Origin: Oxyruncus cristatus
Taxonomy: Eukaryota; Chordata; Aves; Passeriformes; Cotingidae
Direction of reading: 5' to 3'
Assembly: GCA_013399855.1 (NCBI GenBank)
Contig: VXAY01002192.1
Span: forward strand, 2,170,478-2,234,477
Length of the DNA: 64,000 nucleotides
The notes under the pieces were generated by a model, which saw only the letters and a list, made by a program, of their open reading frames with translations, had not been told where the DNA came from and searched no databases. Numbering within the stretch: position 1 is the first letter of the stretch; the number at the start of each line of letters is the position of its first letter. Below are positions 54,720 to 64,000 of the stretch, piece after piece. The position numbers and the translations under genes are program-made.

Positions 54720-56201
54720 TCATTTTCCTGTACCATTCTCTAAAGATATTGGGTTATAAACATCCTCCATATCTTGGATACTGGAGGCATCTGTTGAATC
54801 TTGGTCGCTGACTACAATTCCTACCGAAGAAAGGCTAGAAATGAAAGAGTGCATCTTTTTTGCATAAATATCCCTAATGTTAAAATAGGGCAGGTCATTA
54901 CACTTCTCTTTGCGATCGTTGTTGCATTGGTCTGTATCAATAGCTTTTTGTTTTTGATAGTACTTAGAAAACTTATTGAAAATGATGGTGATCGGAAGTG
55001 CTACCACCAGTATCCCACAGATAATGCATAGGGTGCCGAGCAGCTTTCCAGCAAGTGTGACTGGGTAAGTGTCCCCATAACCAACAGTGGTCATGCTGAT
55101 GGTTGCCCACCACCAGCAAATAGGGATGCTCTGCAGTTCTGATGAGTCATCATCTTTCTCCACTGAGTAGACAAGCACTGAAAAAATAGAAATCCCAACA
55201 GACAAAAACAAAAGCAGCAGTCCAACTTCTTGATAGCTATGTCTCAGAGTGGCGCCTAAAGACCGCAGTCCTACGGAATGCCTGGCCAGCTTCAGGATGC
55301 GGAATATCCTCATTAGCCGCAGGATCTGAACCACCTTCCCCATGTTTTCAATATCTTCGCTTTCTTCTTCTTTAGTGTCCACAGCCAGTGTGGCATAAAA
55401 TGGGATAATAGACACAAAATCAATGATATTGAGTGGTTTTTTCCAGAACTTCTTTTGACTTGGAGCAGCGATGAGCCTGATCACTAGTTCACCAGTAAAC
55501 CAGATGATGCATGTAATCTCCACAGCTTCCAGTACAGGGTCTTCAATCTCCCTGTCATGTGCATCCACCCTGTGAAATTCTGGCATGCTGTGAATGCACA
55601 TGGCCACAATTGATGCCAGGACAACACTCAGGGATGACACGGCAATTAACTTGGCAGACAAGCAGTATGCAGGATTTTCCATTCTGACCCAGATCTTCCT
55701 TCTTATTTCACCAAAACACAGATTGTCAAATTTTTCTAGCTCTTTATCAAATATGGATGACTCTTCATTAGAGGAGTCTATACTGTCATTGCTCTTCTGA
55801 TCCCAGTCTTTATCAGGACCTTCTTCTTTCCTTTCTTGGTACCGATTGCTGCAGCAGGAATCAATAAACAGTTCATTTATCCCCCAGTACTCTATTTCCT
55901 GGCAGAAGGAAAAGACACAAAGTTCTTCCATAACATGAAGTTTGCCCGTATAGTAAAAATTCAGAACATATCGGAACAAGGAAGGATTTCTGTCAAAGTA
56001 ATATTCTTTATCTGCAACACTATAATCATCACACAGCTCTAGAATTGCTTCTTCTGAATGGCATTTGAGAAGTTTTCCCAGTCTAGTATGGGGGAATCGG
56101 AGTAAGGTGCTTTGATCCACTGATTGCTTAAAGCCACCCACATTCAGATTGATAAGTTCTGCATCTTTGCCAGGTCTGCGGAAAAATTCACCATAAACCA
56201 T
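54720..56201 (-). CDS. KCNS3: Potassium voltage-gated channel modifier subfamily S member 3 (Kv9.3), complete coding sequence
   Basis: A 493-codon frame encodes a full Kv-type channel subunit that I recognise as KCNS3; the human protein is about 491 residues. Seen in order: N-terminal T1/BTB tetramerisation domain (about residues 15-118) with the zinc motif HX5CX20CC at H89, C95, C116 and C117; a Ser/Asp/Glu-rich linker (about 121-160); S1 about 182-204; S2 about 222-245; S3 about 254-275; S4 about 288-308 with K289, R295, R298, R301, K304, R307; S5 about 322-345; pore with filter TVGYGD (372-377); S6 about 385-412; cytoplasmic tail with a TDASSI segment near the end. In S6 the Kv-type PxP bend is P-I-T (403-405), lacking the second proline, as is known for silent subunits. 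Family knowledge: Kv9.3 makes no current alone; it joins Kv2-family subunits in the plasma membrane and changes their gating. The start at 56201 (MVYGEFF) matches the family N-terminus and has A at -3 and G at +4. No frameshift or internal stop is seen. Confidence 0.97.
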   Translation of the reverse strand: MVYGEFFRRPGKDAELINLNVGGFKQSVDQSTLLRFPHTRLGKLLKCHSEEAILELCDDYSVADKEYYFDRNPSLFRYVLNFYYTGKLHVMEELCVFSFCQEIEYWGINELFIDSCCSNRYQERKEEGPDKDWDQKSNDSIDSSNEESSIFDKELEKFDNLCFGEIRRKIWVRMENPAYCLSAKLIAVSSLSVVLASIVAMCIHSMPEFHRVDAHDREIEDPVLEAVEITCIIWFTGELVIRLIAAPSQKKFWKKPLNIIDFVSIIPFYATLAVDTKEEESEDIENMGKVVQILRLMRIFRILKLARHSVGLRSLGATLRHSYQEVGLLLLFLSVGISIFSVLVYSVEKDDDSSELQSIPICWWWATISMTTVGYGDTYPVTLAGKLLGTLCIICGILVVALPITIIFNKFSKYYQKQKAIDTDQCNNDRKEKCNDLPYFNIRDIYAKKMHSFISSLSSVGIVVSDQDSTDASSIQDMEDVYNPISLENGTGK

Positions 56202-56250
56202 TTTGGACAGACGAGTTCCACTGCTGTTGCCCAATGAGATTACATTGAAC
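56202..56250 (-). other. KCNS3: 5' UTR part of the KCNS3 coding exon, with splice acceptor at 56251-56252
   Basis: Read on the minus strand, a pyrimidine-rich stretch ending TTCTTTTCAG stops at 56251, and the exon would begin with GTTCAATG at 56250. KCNS3 genes are known to have non-coding 5' exons and the whole coding region in the last exon, which fits this acceptor 49 bases before the start codon. The open frame continues 40 codons upstream of the chosen start, but most of that extension lies on the intron side of the acceptor and does not resemble the family. Confidence 0.8.
56240..56245 (-). promoter_or_regulatory. KCNS3: Minimal start-stop upstream ORF (AUG immediately followed by UAA) in KCNS3 leader
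   Basis: Five bases into the coding exon, the minus strand reads ATGTAA: a start codon (56245-56243) followed directly by a stop (56242-56240). It ends 38 bases before the KCNS3 start and is in a different frame. The context is weak (T at -3, T at +4), so most ribosomes would be expected to scan past. Start-stop elements are known in other vertebrate leaders to hold ribosomes briefly and lower downstream translation; that role here is inference and depends on the predicted splice acceptor. Confidence 0.55.
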
Positions 56251-57487
56251 CTGAAAAGAACATAAGATATTGTTAGAGCACTTAATTCAGTTTTGCTCTT
56301 GTGCCACATTCTTTTTTTCATCTCCGGTTACTGTGAAATGCTGTAACAAAAAAAGCAAACAAAAAAAAAAAAAAAGGAAACTAAATGATGAATACCATTA
56401 TTCAGGATTTCACAGACACAGTTTTAAATCAGTTTGATGGTTTAACACAGCTTTAGCAAATTTGAAAGCAATAGGTTCTGGTTTAGGTCTTGTTTTTCCC
56501 CAGGATGAAGGAAGAATGCTGCATCCATCTGTAAATCAGTCTCTGTTCTACTATCACACTGAAATTAACAGTCATGAAATACATGTATTTTAATCATGAA
56601 AAAATCTTTAATTTAAAGACAGAAGACTTGTCAACACATCAAAACATTTAGGACAAAGCCTAGAGCAGGTGTCTCTCAATTATGTTTCAGTAGATCTGTA
56701 TTGATATATATGATGTTGCAACTTATAATCCACTACTTCCAATGCTGTTTGCTTGAATGTGAACTGCAATTACTTCTGTTGACATATCAATTAATTTACT
56801 TCTAGAATAATCCACAGAAAAGTATCCTGTATTCTTGAAAACATATCAAAAGGGCATTTTAAATTTCCAATTTCTGACTTCAGAATTTTGTCTAGTACAT
56901 GTTCGGGTATCTGCACTCCCATCAGTTACTTTTCTACCTGCCTTCTCACTCACCTGGAGTGTCACAACCCTCTTATGACCTTGGTCAGTTCCAGAAGCAA
57001 TTCCTGTTCTGCCACAGCACAGCTACTACTACTATGGCAATGCTGAGAAGTTGGTGTTGAAATGTCATTTCTGGGAATAGGAGCTTTCAAAGATGGAACC
57101 TCCAGAGTGATTTTGCCTCAACAACTAACTGTTGGTACCTGCAGATAGATAGAAGGACATTTAAATGCTTCCATATTTTGCTGTAATTTAAAACATTCAG
57201 CTGAAATTGGATTCAAAAAGGATGTTATAGTTACTAAGTTAACTCTTACAGTAGAATCGCTTTCTTGCTGTCCTTCGAAAGAGTTGTCTTCGAGCCAAAA
57301 CTGGCAGTTCTTACACTTGTCATCAGACTATATATAACTTCTGACCATAAGGAAAGCAAATTTTTTTGATCTCTGACACTTAAACATTAATTGATATGCA
57401 CTACACTAATTTATTTCCTTTTAATATGGAAGTAAATTAATTTTAAATATGACAAGATAGCATCAAAATTCTCCAGTCCTAAGAGAT
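56251..57487 (-). other. Probable KCNS3 5'-UTR intron, proximal part
   Basis: This stretch lies directly upstream of the predicted splice acceptor. It begins with a pyrimidine-rich tract on the minus strand, and an A15 homopolymer lies at 56361-56375 on the plus strand. The rest is AT-rich unique sequence with no coding signal and no repeat that I recognise. Confidence 0.55.
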
Positions 57488-57826
57488 TACACCATATGGT
57501 GTCATGTTCAGCATACAGAGCTGAGGGAAGAAGGAAAGGGGGTAAGTTCAGAGTGATGGAGTTTGCCTTCCCAAGTCATTGTTACTTGTGTTGGAGTCCT
57601 GCTTTCCTGGGGATGGCTGAACTCCTGCCTGCCCATGAGAAGAGACAAATAATTCCTTGTTTTGCTTTGGGTTCTGTGAATGGCTTTTCCTTTCCCTATT
57701 AATTTTTTTTTCATCTCAACCCAGGAGTTTTCTCAGTTTTACCCTTCTGATCCCCTGCTCTGTCCCACCAAGGGGGAATGAGAGGCTGTGTGGGGCTGAG
57801 TTGCCACCTGGGGTTAAACCATGACA
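57488..57826 (+). mobile_element. Endogenous retrovirus LTR fragment, 3' part (solitary)
   Basis: The stretch follows a bird LTR I recognise: an A+G-rich segment after a TGTCATGTTCAGCATA block, then CCTTGTTTTGCTTTGGG, a degraded polyadenylation region (CCTATTAATTTTTT), CATCTCAACCCAGGAGTTTTC, a cytosine-rich block, and an end at GGGGTTAAACCATGACA. The right edge at 57826 is sharp; the left edge is approximate and the 5' portion of U3 appears missing. No internal retroviral genes flank it, so it is most likely a truncated solo LTR. It lies in the presumed 5' intron of KCNS3 in the opposite orientation to the gene. The family name cannot be fixed without a repeat library. Confidence 0.75.
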
Positions 57827-58231
57827 TAAACCACAAGTGATTTTGCACCTTAAGAGGTAGTTTGAAGGCAGGTGTTTGCTAGCCTACAGAATGGTTATAA
57901 GACACAGTTTCTCCAGGTATTTCCCAAGGCTTCAGCTTTTAGGAACAGTTAAGACTAAGATAAAAGCACTGATCTCAAAGAAGGGCAGCAGGACTCATCT
58001 GATAAACATTTCCGCACTTAATTCATGATCTAGATCCAAGCTCCGTTTCGTAACACTATAAATAAAAAAAACATAAATATCATTGACTGGGGTCAAAGTA
58101 TATTCAAACCCAAAAAGACTCTACTTATTAATTAATTTCTGTCAATAAAGTCTCCACTTTCAGCAATTCATTAAGATGAGAACACTAGTAATGTAAACCA
58201 GCACTATAAAAACCAGGCACAACCTCAGATC
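57827..58231. other. Unique intronic or flanking sequence between LTR and CR1
   Basis: AT-rich sequence with no open frame of note, no repeat that I recognise and no clear motif. Confidence 0.5.
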
Positions 58232-58505
58232 GTAGAATCACAGACCTATAGAATGGTTAGGGTCAGAAGGGACCTTAAAGATCATCCTGTTCCAACCCGT
58301 CCTGTCATGACCAGTGACATTTCCCACAACACCAGGCTGCTCAGAGCTCCATCCAACCTGGCCTTGAACACTTGCAGGGATAGGACATCCACAGCTTCTC
58401 TGGGCAACCTCTGCCAGTTTCTCACCACCCTCACAGTAAAGAATTTCTTCCTACTATCCAATCTAAATCTACACTTCAGCTTAGAGACATTCCCCTTGTC
58501 CTATC
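58232..58505 (-). mobile_element. CR1 LINE, 3' end fragment
   Basis: On the plus strand this reads as the reverse complement of a CR1 3' end. It starts with GTAGAATCACAG and AGAATGGTTAGGGTC, then GACCTTAAAGATCATC, TGGCCTTGAACACTTGCAGG, and CACCCTCACAGTAAAGAATT. The element is 5'-truncated, as most CR1 copies are. The open frame of about 102 codons on the plus strand here is antisense to the element and is not a gene. Confidence 0.93.
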
Positions 58506-61500
58506 TTGGGACACCTCTGACCGTGACAACTACAAAGCAAGTTTTACTCAGAAATAACTAAAGCAAGAGCTTAGTTGCTCAGCAAATCCTTAGTACAATA
58601 GACTGACTTACTATTGAGACACCAATATAAAACCATATTGATTATGCAGATGATATTCATAATGGTGCCTCCACGAAATTGCTCTGTATAATACATTCAG
58701 TGAGCAATAATTTACTGCTTTATTTTGAGGGCACTGTATGCATAATCTGTGCAAGATACAGAGAGAAAGTGGATCTTGCTTAGAAAGGCCATGATCCGGA
58801 ACCTCCTGTATTGCTACTATTAAGCGATTTTTTAGGTTATGAGAAGAATGTACTGGAAAGATTCATGACAGCTATGTCAAGAGGAGCTTCAGGATCTAAA
58901 GAATGTCCTGTTTGACTTGCAGGGACCTTGATTTCTGAGCCATGGTTTGTTGTGCTAGGTACCATCAGAACAATCTGAGGCATTTAAACAAGTGAATCCA
59001 GCCACAGGGTAAAGACCACAGATGACAACTTCTACCTCAGCACAACATGGTCTCTACTCAAGGGAACCTTTTACCCACTCAAACTTTTTCTTCTCAAGTG
59101 TAAAACTGTGCTCAGCTGGAAATAATTTTTTCCTTTAAGTGTCTTGACTGCCAAAGCCTGTGTCAGGAACATCCTAAGAACATAGAGCTACCACAAACTT
59201 TGCAAGTCTCAACTTGAAGCGCAACATTAACCTCTTTGATCTTCTGTAAACAACAAGTATTCATATATAACATAATAAACTGCTAACCATTCCAAATCAC
59301 ACACTTTTTGCCCTGGAGAAAGTATAAGAGAGCAAGTAAACACATACCAGATGTTAGTTACTTGTTTGCTTTAATTGCTTCAGTTGTTTCAATGAGCTAC
59401 TGGATAAGGACTCATATAGAATAGAAAATGAAATGACACAAAAGAAGGATGCTTACTGGAATAATGGACATTATTTTACAGGATAATGAAAAAAATCCAG
59501 CAAATAGAAGTTCCAAATGTTAAGCTTGAGGGCTAAATAAAAGCCAGTCATAAGGAAAGCTGTGTGAAAAGGATACAAACATTAGAATAAAAAACAAAAC
59601 AACAGGATCTAACTCTTCCCAGTCCAATTTGGAGATGGGCTCTAGCCAGCACTTCTGCAGTCATACACTATTGGTGAGGCCACAGGCCCATTGTCTTCTT
59701 GAAAGGGGGACTGCAAATTTCTGGGCTTTTAGCACGCTGTTAAATCCCTAAAGCTCACAAAAGGAGAGTCACAGAGACAGAGTTTGCATATGTGGTCCCT
59801 CTGAGACAGCTATGCCACAGATGTATAACATACCCCAAAGTGCTGTGGTTTTCCAACCTCCTCTGGAACAAACCACTTAAAGATTTTTAGTGGTAACGTG
59901 GATCCCTTACTACACATTTATTTGTCAGCAAAATTTCGCTTTCTCAGTTATTTCAGTTATCTACCACATAGTATCTACATGAAGTCCCCATTCTCTGTGA
60001 GGTTCTACATCACAAGCTTCAGAACATCTTTTTTGACATGCTGCGCATTTGAGCATGGTAATACCTTGGCTACTGGTAACTCCAAATTAGGGCAGTTTCA
60101 GCTTTTCTGTGATTACCCAGGCACAATAGAAAGAAAGTCGAACTGGTTTGCAGTTGGATAAGCTTTGTTGTGCCATGCTATTTGAAATACTCAAAGACAG
60201 CACATGCCTACAGATTTTTACCAGTCTGCTGCATGGCTATGTTGTCTATAGCCTCGCCTCCTGCTTCCAGAACAGCTGCACTTCATGAGCCTCTGAAGAC
60301 TAAACTCACATTTCAGGATGGTTTCCTCTAAGTTGAAGAAACATAAATAAAAGGGCCCAGTCCTGCTCAGATTGAAGCCAGGAGGGATACAACACTGACA
60401 TCAACTTGAAAGGGCATACAAATCTCTGTAACTCTACAAAGTACTTCCAGAACTCAAGGAAATTTTTTTTTCCCAAGGAATCTGATGATCTTGGCAGATT
60501 TCCATTTTAGGGTTCCCATTCAGAAAATTGAGTTCTGAGCAAATTCACTCTGAAGGGTCTTATTTTATCACCCATCCATCCCCAGTCATCAGATCATGCA
60601 AATATCTCGGCTCTAACTTCTGCTAATTTCCTGATGGTTAACAGCTTTTCCAAACTGCCCTAGCTACATATGTGCAGCTTTAGACAACTACTTTTAAAAA
60701 GCTGTGGATATGACCCTGAAAAACTTCAGCTCAGGATCAACATTTCACTGATTTTTTAAGTGTTTGAATTTCTCCACTCATCACAGGGCAAATACTTGTC
60801 TAATGTACTGCCTAGGAATACTGTCTACGCTTTCTGAGCAGAGAAAAACATCTAAATGCATATATAATTTACTTGATCAATCACAATTAGGGATTTGGAT
60901 GGAAATCCAGTTAGTATGACTTGAGTTGTTCCCTGTCAGCAGGGCAGTAATAACTGCTTTAGCACACATAATTAACCCTGTAAAAATGTAAGGTAATACT
61001 ACTTGGCACAGCCTCTTTTATTGTGATATAAGATGTAGCATTCAACTCTCCTTTGTAATATTTGACACAGTTAACTATAAAATCATTCACAGCCTGTAGA
61101 GGCAGAGGTTAACTTTAAAAAGCCATCTAGCACAAACAGCAAGCCCATCTGAAGAAACCGCTATATGCTTATAGACATTCTGTGAGGCAAAGAGGATAAG
61201 TTCATCAGCTAAATTATCTGATGAGTTGCAATTTATTTTTTATATTCCACTGGCAGTAATATCCTTTATCCAGAATACTGCATTAAAACCAGGAGGTCAT
61301 AAAAATAACAGAATTATGCAACCACATTTCTTTTAAAATGGATTCAGTAGAACCTCCCAGAAGACCTTAGGTAAATAAAGTTTGAATTGCAATATGCAAG
61401 GCCAAATTTTCTTCTGATGTTACCTCCATGGAAGCCTAGTTGGCTATGATCACATCTGTACAATTCTACCGATGTCACCAGGCTGTTTTAGAAACTGAAC

Positions 61501-61640
61501 TTGTGCCAAATGTTTGTGCATCTTTGCAATAAAATGAAATCAGAAAAAAAATAATAATTTGGAAAAAACAGTAGCTTTGACAATAAAACGTAAAATTATT
61601 TAAATATCCATACCCGTGGAAAAATAGCTTTGAATATAGT
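58506..61640. other. Non-coding stretch upstream of KCNS3 coding exon
   Basis: About 3.1 kb of AT-rich unique sequence. Open frames are short (longest 87 codons at 59898-60161) and resemble no family I know. A 5'-UTR exon or promoter of KCNS3 could lie here, but I see no CpG-rich stretch or other sign of one. Confidence 0.5.
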
Positions 61641-61812
61641 TGGGGGGGGGGGCGTTGTTTTGTTTTGGCTTTTTTTGTTTGTTTGTTTGGGGTTTTTTGT
61701 TTGGTTTTTTGTTGTTGTTGTTGTTTTTTGTTTTGTTTTGGTGGTGGTTTTTTTTGTTTGTGTTTATTTTTGTTTTTGTTTTTTAGGGGGTTTTTGTGGT
61801 TTTTTTTTTTTT
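61641..61812 (+). repeat. G/T-rich low-complexity tract with G11 run
   Basis: The tract opens with eleven G in a row (61642-61652) and continues for 160 bases almost entirely as G and T: TTTTG, GTTT and TTG short units, further G4-G5 runs and a terminal T12. Only isolated A and C occur. The 68-codon frame over it (Phe/Val/Gly only) is an artefact of composition. Confidence 0.95.
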
Positions 61813-64000
61813 AAATCACCTAAGGCAAAAGACTAATAAGCTAAAAATGAAGCTATTCTAACTCAAAGAACACAAGCAAGATGAGCAACAAGCATCTCTA
61901 GCCCATGGTTCCACTTAGTTTAGGCACAGGTTTTCAGGGGGGTGAATCACCAGAGGTGGGGTCCTCCTCTGTACTGACTGGATAAGCAGCCTATATGACT
62001 AATGCCGTAAGGTGTATAACTTCCATGTGGCTAATGGGAGGTAAAATGGATCCTGCCAAAGTGAAATGCTGCTGATTTCCACTACAAGGATGCTGGTGAG
62101 GACAGAGTATATGCAAAGGGTTGGGTATGAAAAAGGGGCAAGGGAAAAAACAGACCGCCTGTAGCATAAACATGAGACAAGCTTCTTTGGGAATGCAGTC
62201 TGTGATCTAAATTGCTTTCTCATGTACATAAAGAATAAGGAGCAGATCTAATATCATCAGAATGTCACCGTGTCACCTTGTAAAATTATTAAGGTGAAAA
62301 AAAAAAAAAAAAAGGTATTCTCTCCCTGACTTGAAAAGCCCCTGGAGGTAACACACATTATGAGAGTTAACAAGGCTCGCACCATTCAATGTTCCCAAAG
62401 GCTCTGCAATTTATATTCTGCTCATATAAATTAAAATATCATTATTCACAACTAAGTGGAAATGACAGATTAAAATGTGTTTGCTTGAAAATCTACCCAT
62501 AAATCCCCACCAATTAAGTGTAGTTATAGTACTGTAGTTGCAATACCTGTTCCACAAAAACCTTCCACAGACAGCTGACCACATTGAACGTTTCCTTGAG
62601 CTCTGTCGTTTCAATAGCTGAAGTTCACAGACATGTTTGAGGAGAAGATACTGAAGGCATTATTACAGCCAGGTCAGCATTGCTGTGGTTTGATGGTAAA
62701 AGAAATTGTTTCTCTCCAGGTCAATTATTTTGGCAACAATTTTGTTTGACAGGTCATCTTAATGGTACCCGTCATGAGCGCAGTTCCAAAACATGAAGTA
62801 CTGTTTGAAGTGGACACTGCAACTTGTACGTCAAGGGATTTCTGCAATGACGGCAATTTCTACAGATCCCTTCCTCAGATAATATTCTGTACTCTGTTTT
62901 CCACTGAGATCTCAATCACTGCTACTCAAGGACTTATCCAATGATCACAATGACCATAAAATCCTACACCTATTGCAGTAAGCTGTAGTACCACTAGTGG
63001 CCAAAAACATCTGACACATGACCTCAGGATCAGATACTTTTCCACATAGGCAAAAAAATATGTAGAATGAAAATATAATCAACATACTTCTTGAAAATAA
63101 ATTCTGCATTCTCATTTATCATTGGTGAAATTGTATTTTGCTTATAGAGGTCTTTTGGTTTTGAAAGGTTAACTACTTCAGCATACAAATCAATGCAGAT
63201 ACCCAGACACAGAAAGCAGTGTGCCTGAACTCACACAGCAGATCAGCCATCCATCAACAAGCTCAGCCCACACCCTCTCACACCATTACCCTCTTCCCAG
63301 TCTCCTCCATAGCTATCACACACCAGGTACTGGTATGCCTAGACACTTGGGCCCAGAGCCAGCAGTCACATGCATTCTGACAGGCCAGCCTTATAGCAGA
63401 TAATGAAAAAAAAAAAAGTACATTTAGCTGGAACAGAAAATCTAAATATCATTCCTGCATTTATAGAGCAGTTTCAAGAGACAGTGTTTGTACCAAGAGG
63501 CTATGATTGGTAGAGAGGAGAAAGTGCCCTGTCTATCCCATCACTACTACCCCTCCAGGCCTAACATAGGGATAAACAATTAGACATATTTTCTCTAATA
63601 CACAGGTCCCTGAACCATTTAAGACTCTCCTGAGTTTTCAAAAGTGTTAATGGCCTCTACACAGAGGTAAATTATTCCCATAGTGAGCCACAACTCTTCC
63701 ACATTAAGGAAAGGAACACAGAGTTCAGTGCAATTCAGAATATTCTTATCTCTGGAAGAGGCACAGAGTATTATAATTAAGATTTAACTCACTGCCAAGA
63801 TTGACCTGATACTCAAAATTTTCCATTCATTAGTCCATCCTACATCTCCTGATTGCAAAGTAGAACTAGCTGATTCTTATTTCTCACTTTGTAGTCTGAG
63901 GAATTGTCCTCTAATTCCTAGTACAGATGGCAGAAGTGTTGATCATTTCTGCTCCAAGATTATCTCCTCCCCCTCCTAGTCTCCTTTTTTTTTTTTTTTT
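61813..64000. other. Non-coding right edge of the window
   Basis: Unique AT-rich sequence without gene signals. Homopolymers: A17 at 62297-62313, A12 at 63406-63417, and T16 at 63985-64000, which runs off the window edge. Short open frames (60-76 codons) overlap on both strands and show no known domain. Confidence 0.5.

Noticed and set aside
56202..56321. 40-codon N-terminal extension of the KCNS3 frame starting at MKKRMWHKSK
   Set aside because: Most of it lies upstream of a good splice acceptor at 56251-56252, and it does not resemble the family N-terminus, which starts MVYGEFF/MVFGEFF.
61630..61836. 68-codon frame of Phe, Val, Gly and Cys
   Set aside because: It is translation of the G/T low-complexity tract.
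1..64000. CRISPR arrays, operons, ribosome binding sites and tRNA genes
   Set aside because: The window is vertebrate nuclear DNA. No regularly spaced repeats were seen, and no cloverleaf-forming sequence with tRNA A and B boxes was noticed by eye.

Overview
The window looks like avian nuclear DNA. It is AT-rich and intron-like. It carries several truncated copies of the CR1 LINE, whose 3' ends finish in the typical TGATTCTGTGATTCT / TTCTATGA type tail. It also holds one fragment of a bird endogenous-retrovirus LTR, many A/T homopolymers and one 60-base assembly gap. I cannot name the species; the LTR type is one I associate with many modern birds.

One protein-coding gene is convincingly present: KCNS3 (Kv9.3, an electrically silent voltage-gated potassium channel subunit), on the minus strand at 54720-56201. 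Its whole coding sequence lies in one exon. A good splice acceptor sits 49 bases upstream of the start codon (exon edge at 56250), so the sequence from 56251 to the right edge is most likely 5'-UTR intron or upstream flank. The nearest AATAAA on the gene's strand is at 54080-54085, which suggests a 3' UTR of roughly 650 bases. The 5' leader in this exon contains an AUG followed directly by a stop codon, a minimal upstream ORF.

The left 54 kb is non-coding as far as I can see. From general knowledge of vertebrate gene order, KCNS3 is followed by a long gene-poor interval before the RDH14/NT5C1B side, and this fits. The left part contains CR1 fragments at 3151-3210 (-), 10941-11200 (-), 27150-27582 (+), 27958-28297 (-), 42366-42433 (+) and 45328-46058 (+), plus two possible ancient MIR-like SINE remnants near 23.4-23.7 kb and the gap at 33649-33708. 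The right part, upstream of the KCNS3 coding exon, holds the LTR fragment (57488-57826, +), another CR1 (58232-58505, -) and a 170-base G/T-only-like tract (61641-61812).

I did not find a new biological system. The items most worth a second look are the start-stop upstream ORF of KCNS3, several perfect short hairpins in unique non-coding sequence (43254-43283, 49000-49021, 49025-49076, 40892-40916), a roughly 100-codon open frame near 34.6-34.9 kb with protein-like composition, and a few stretches that look like conserved non-coding elements. All other open frames look like chance frames or antisense shadows.
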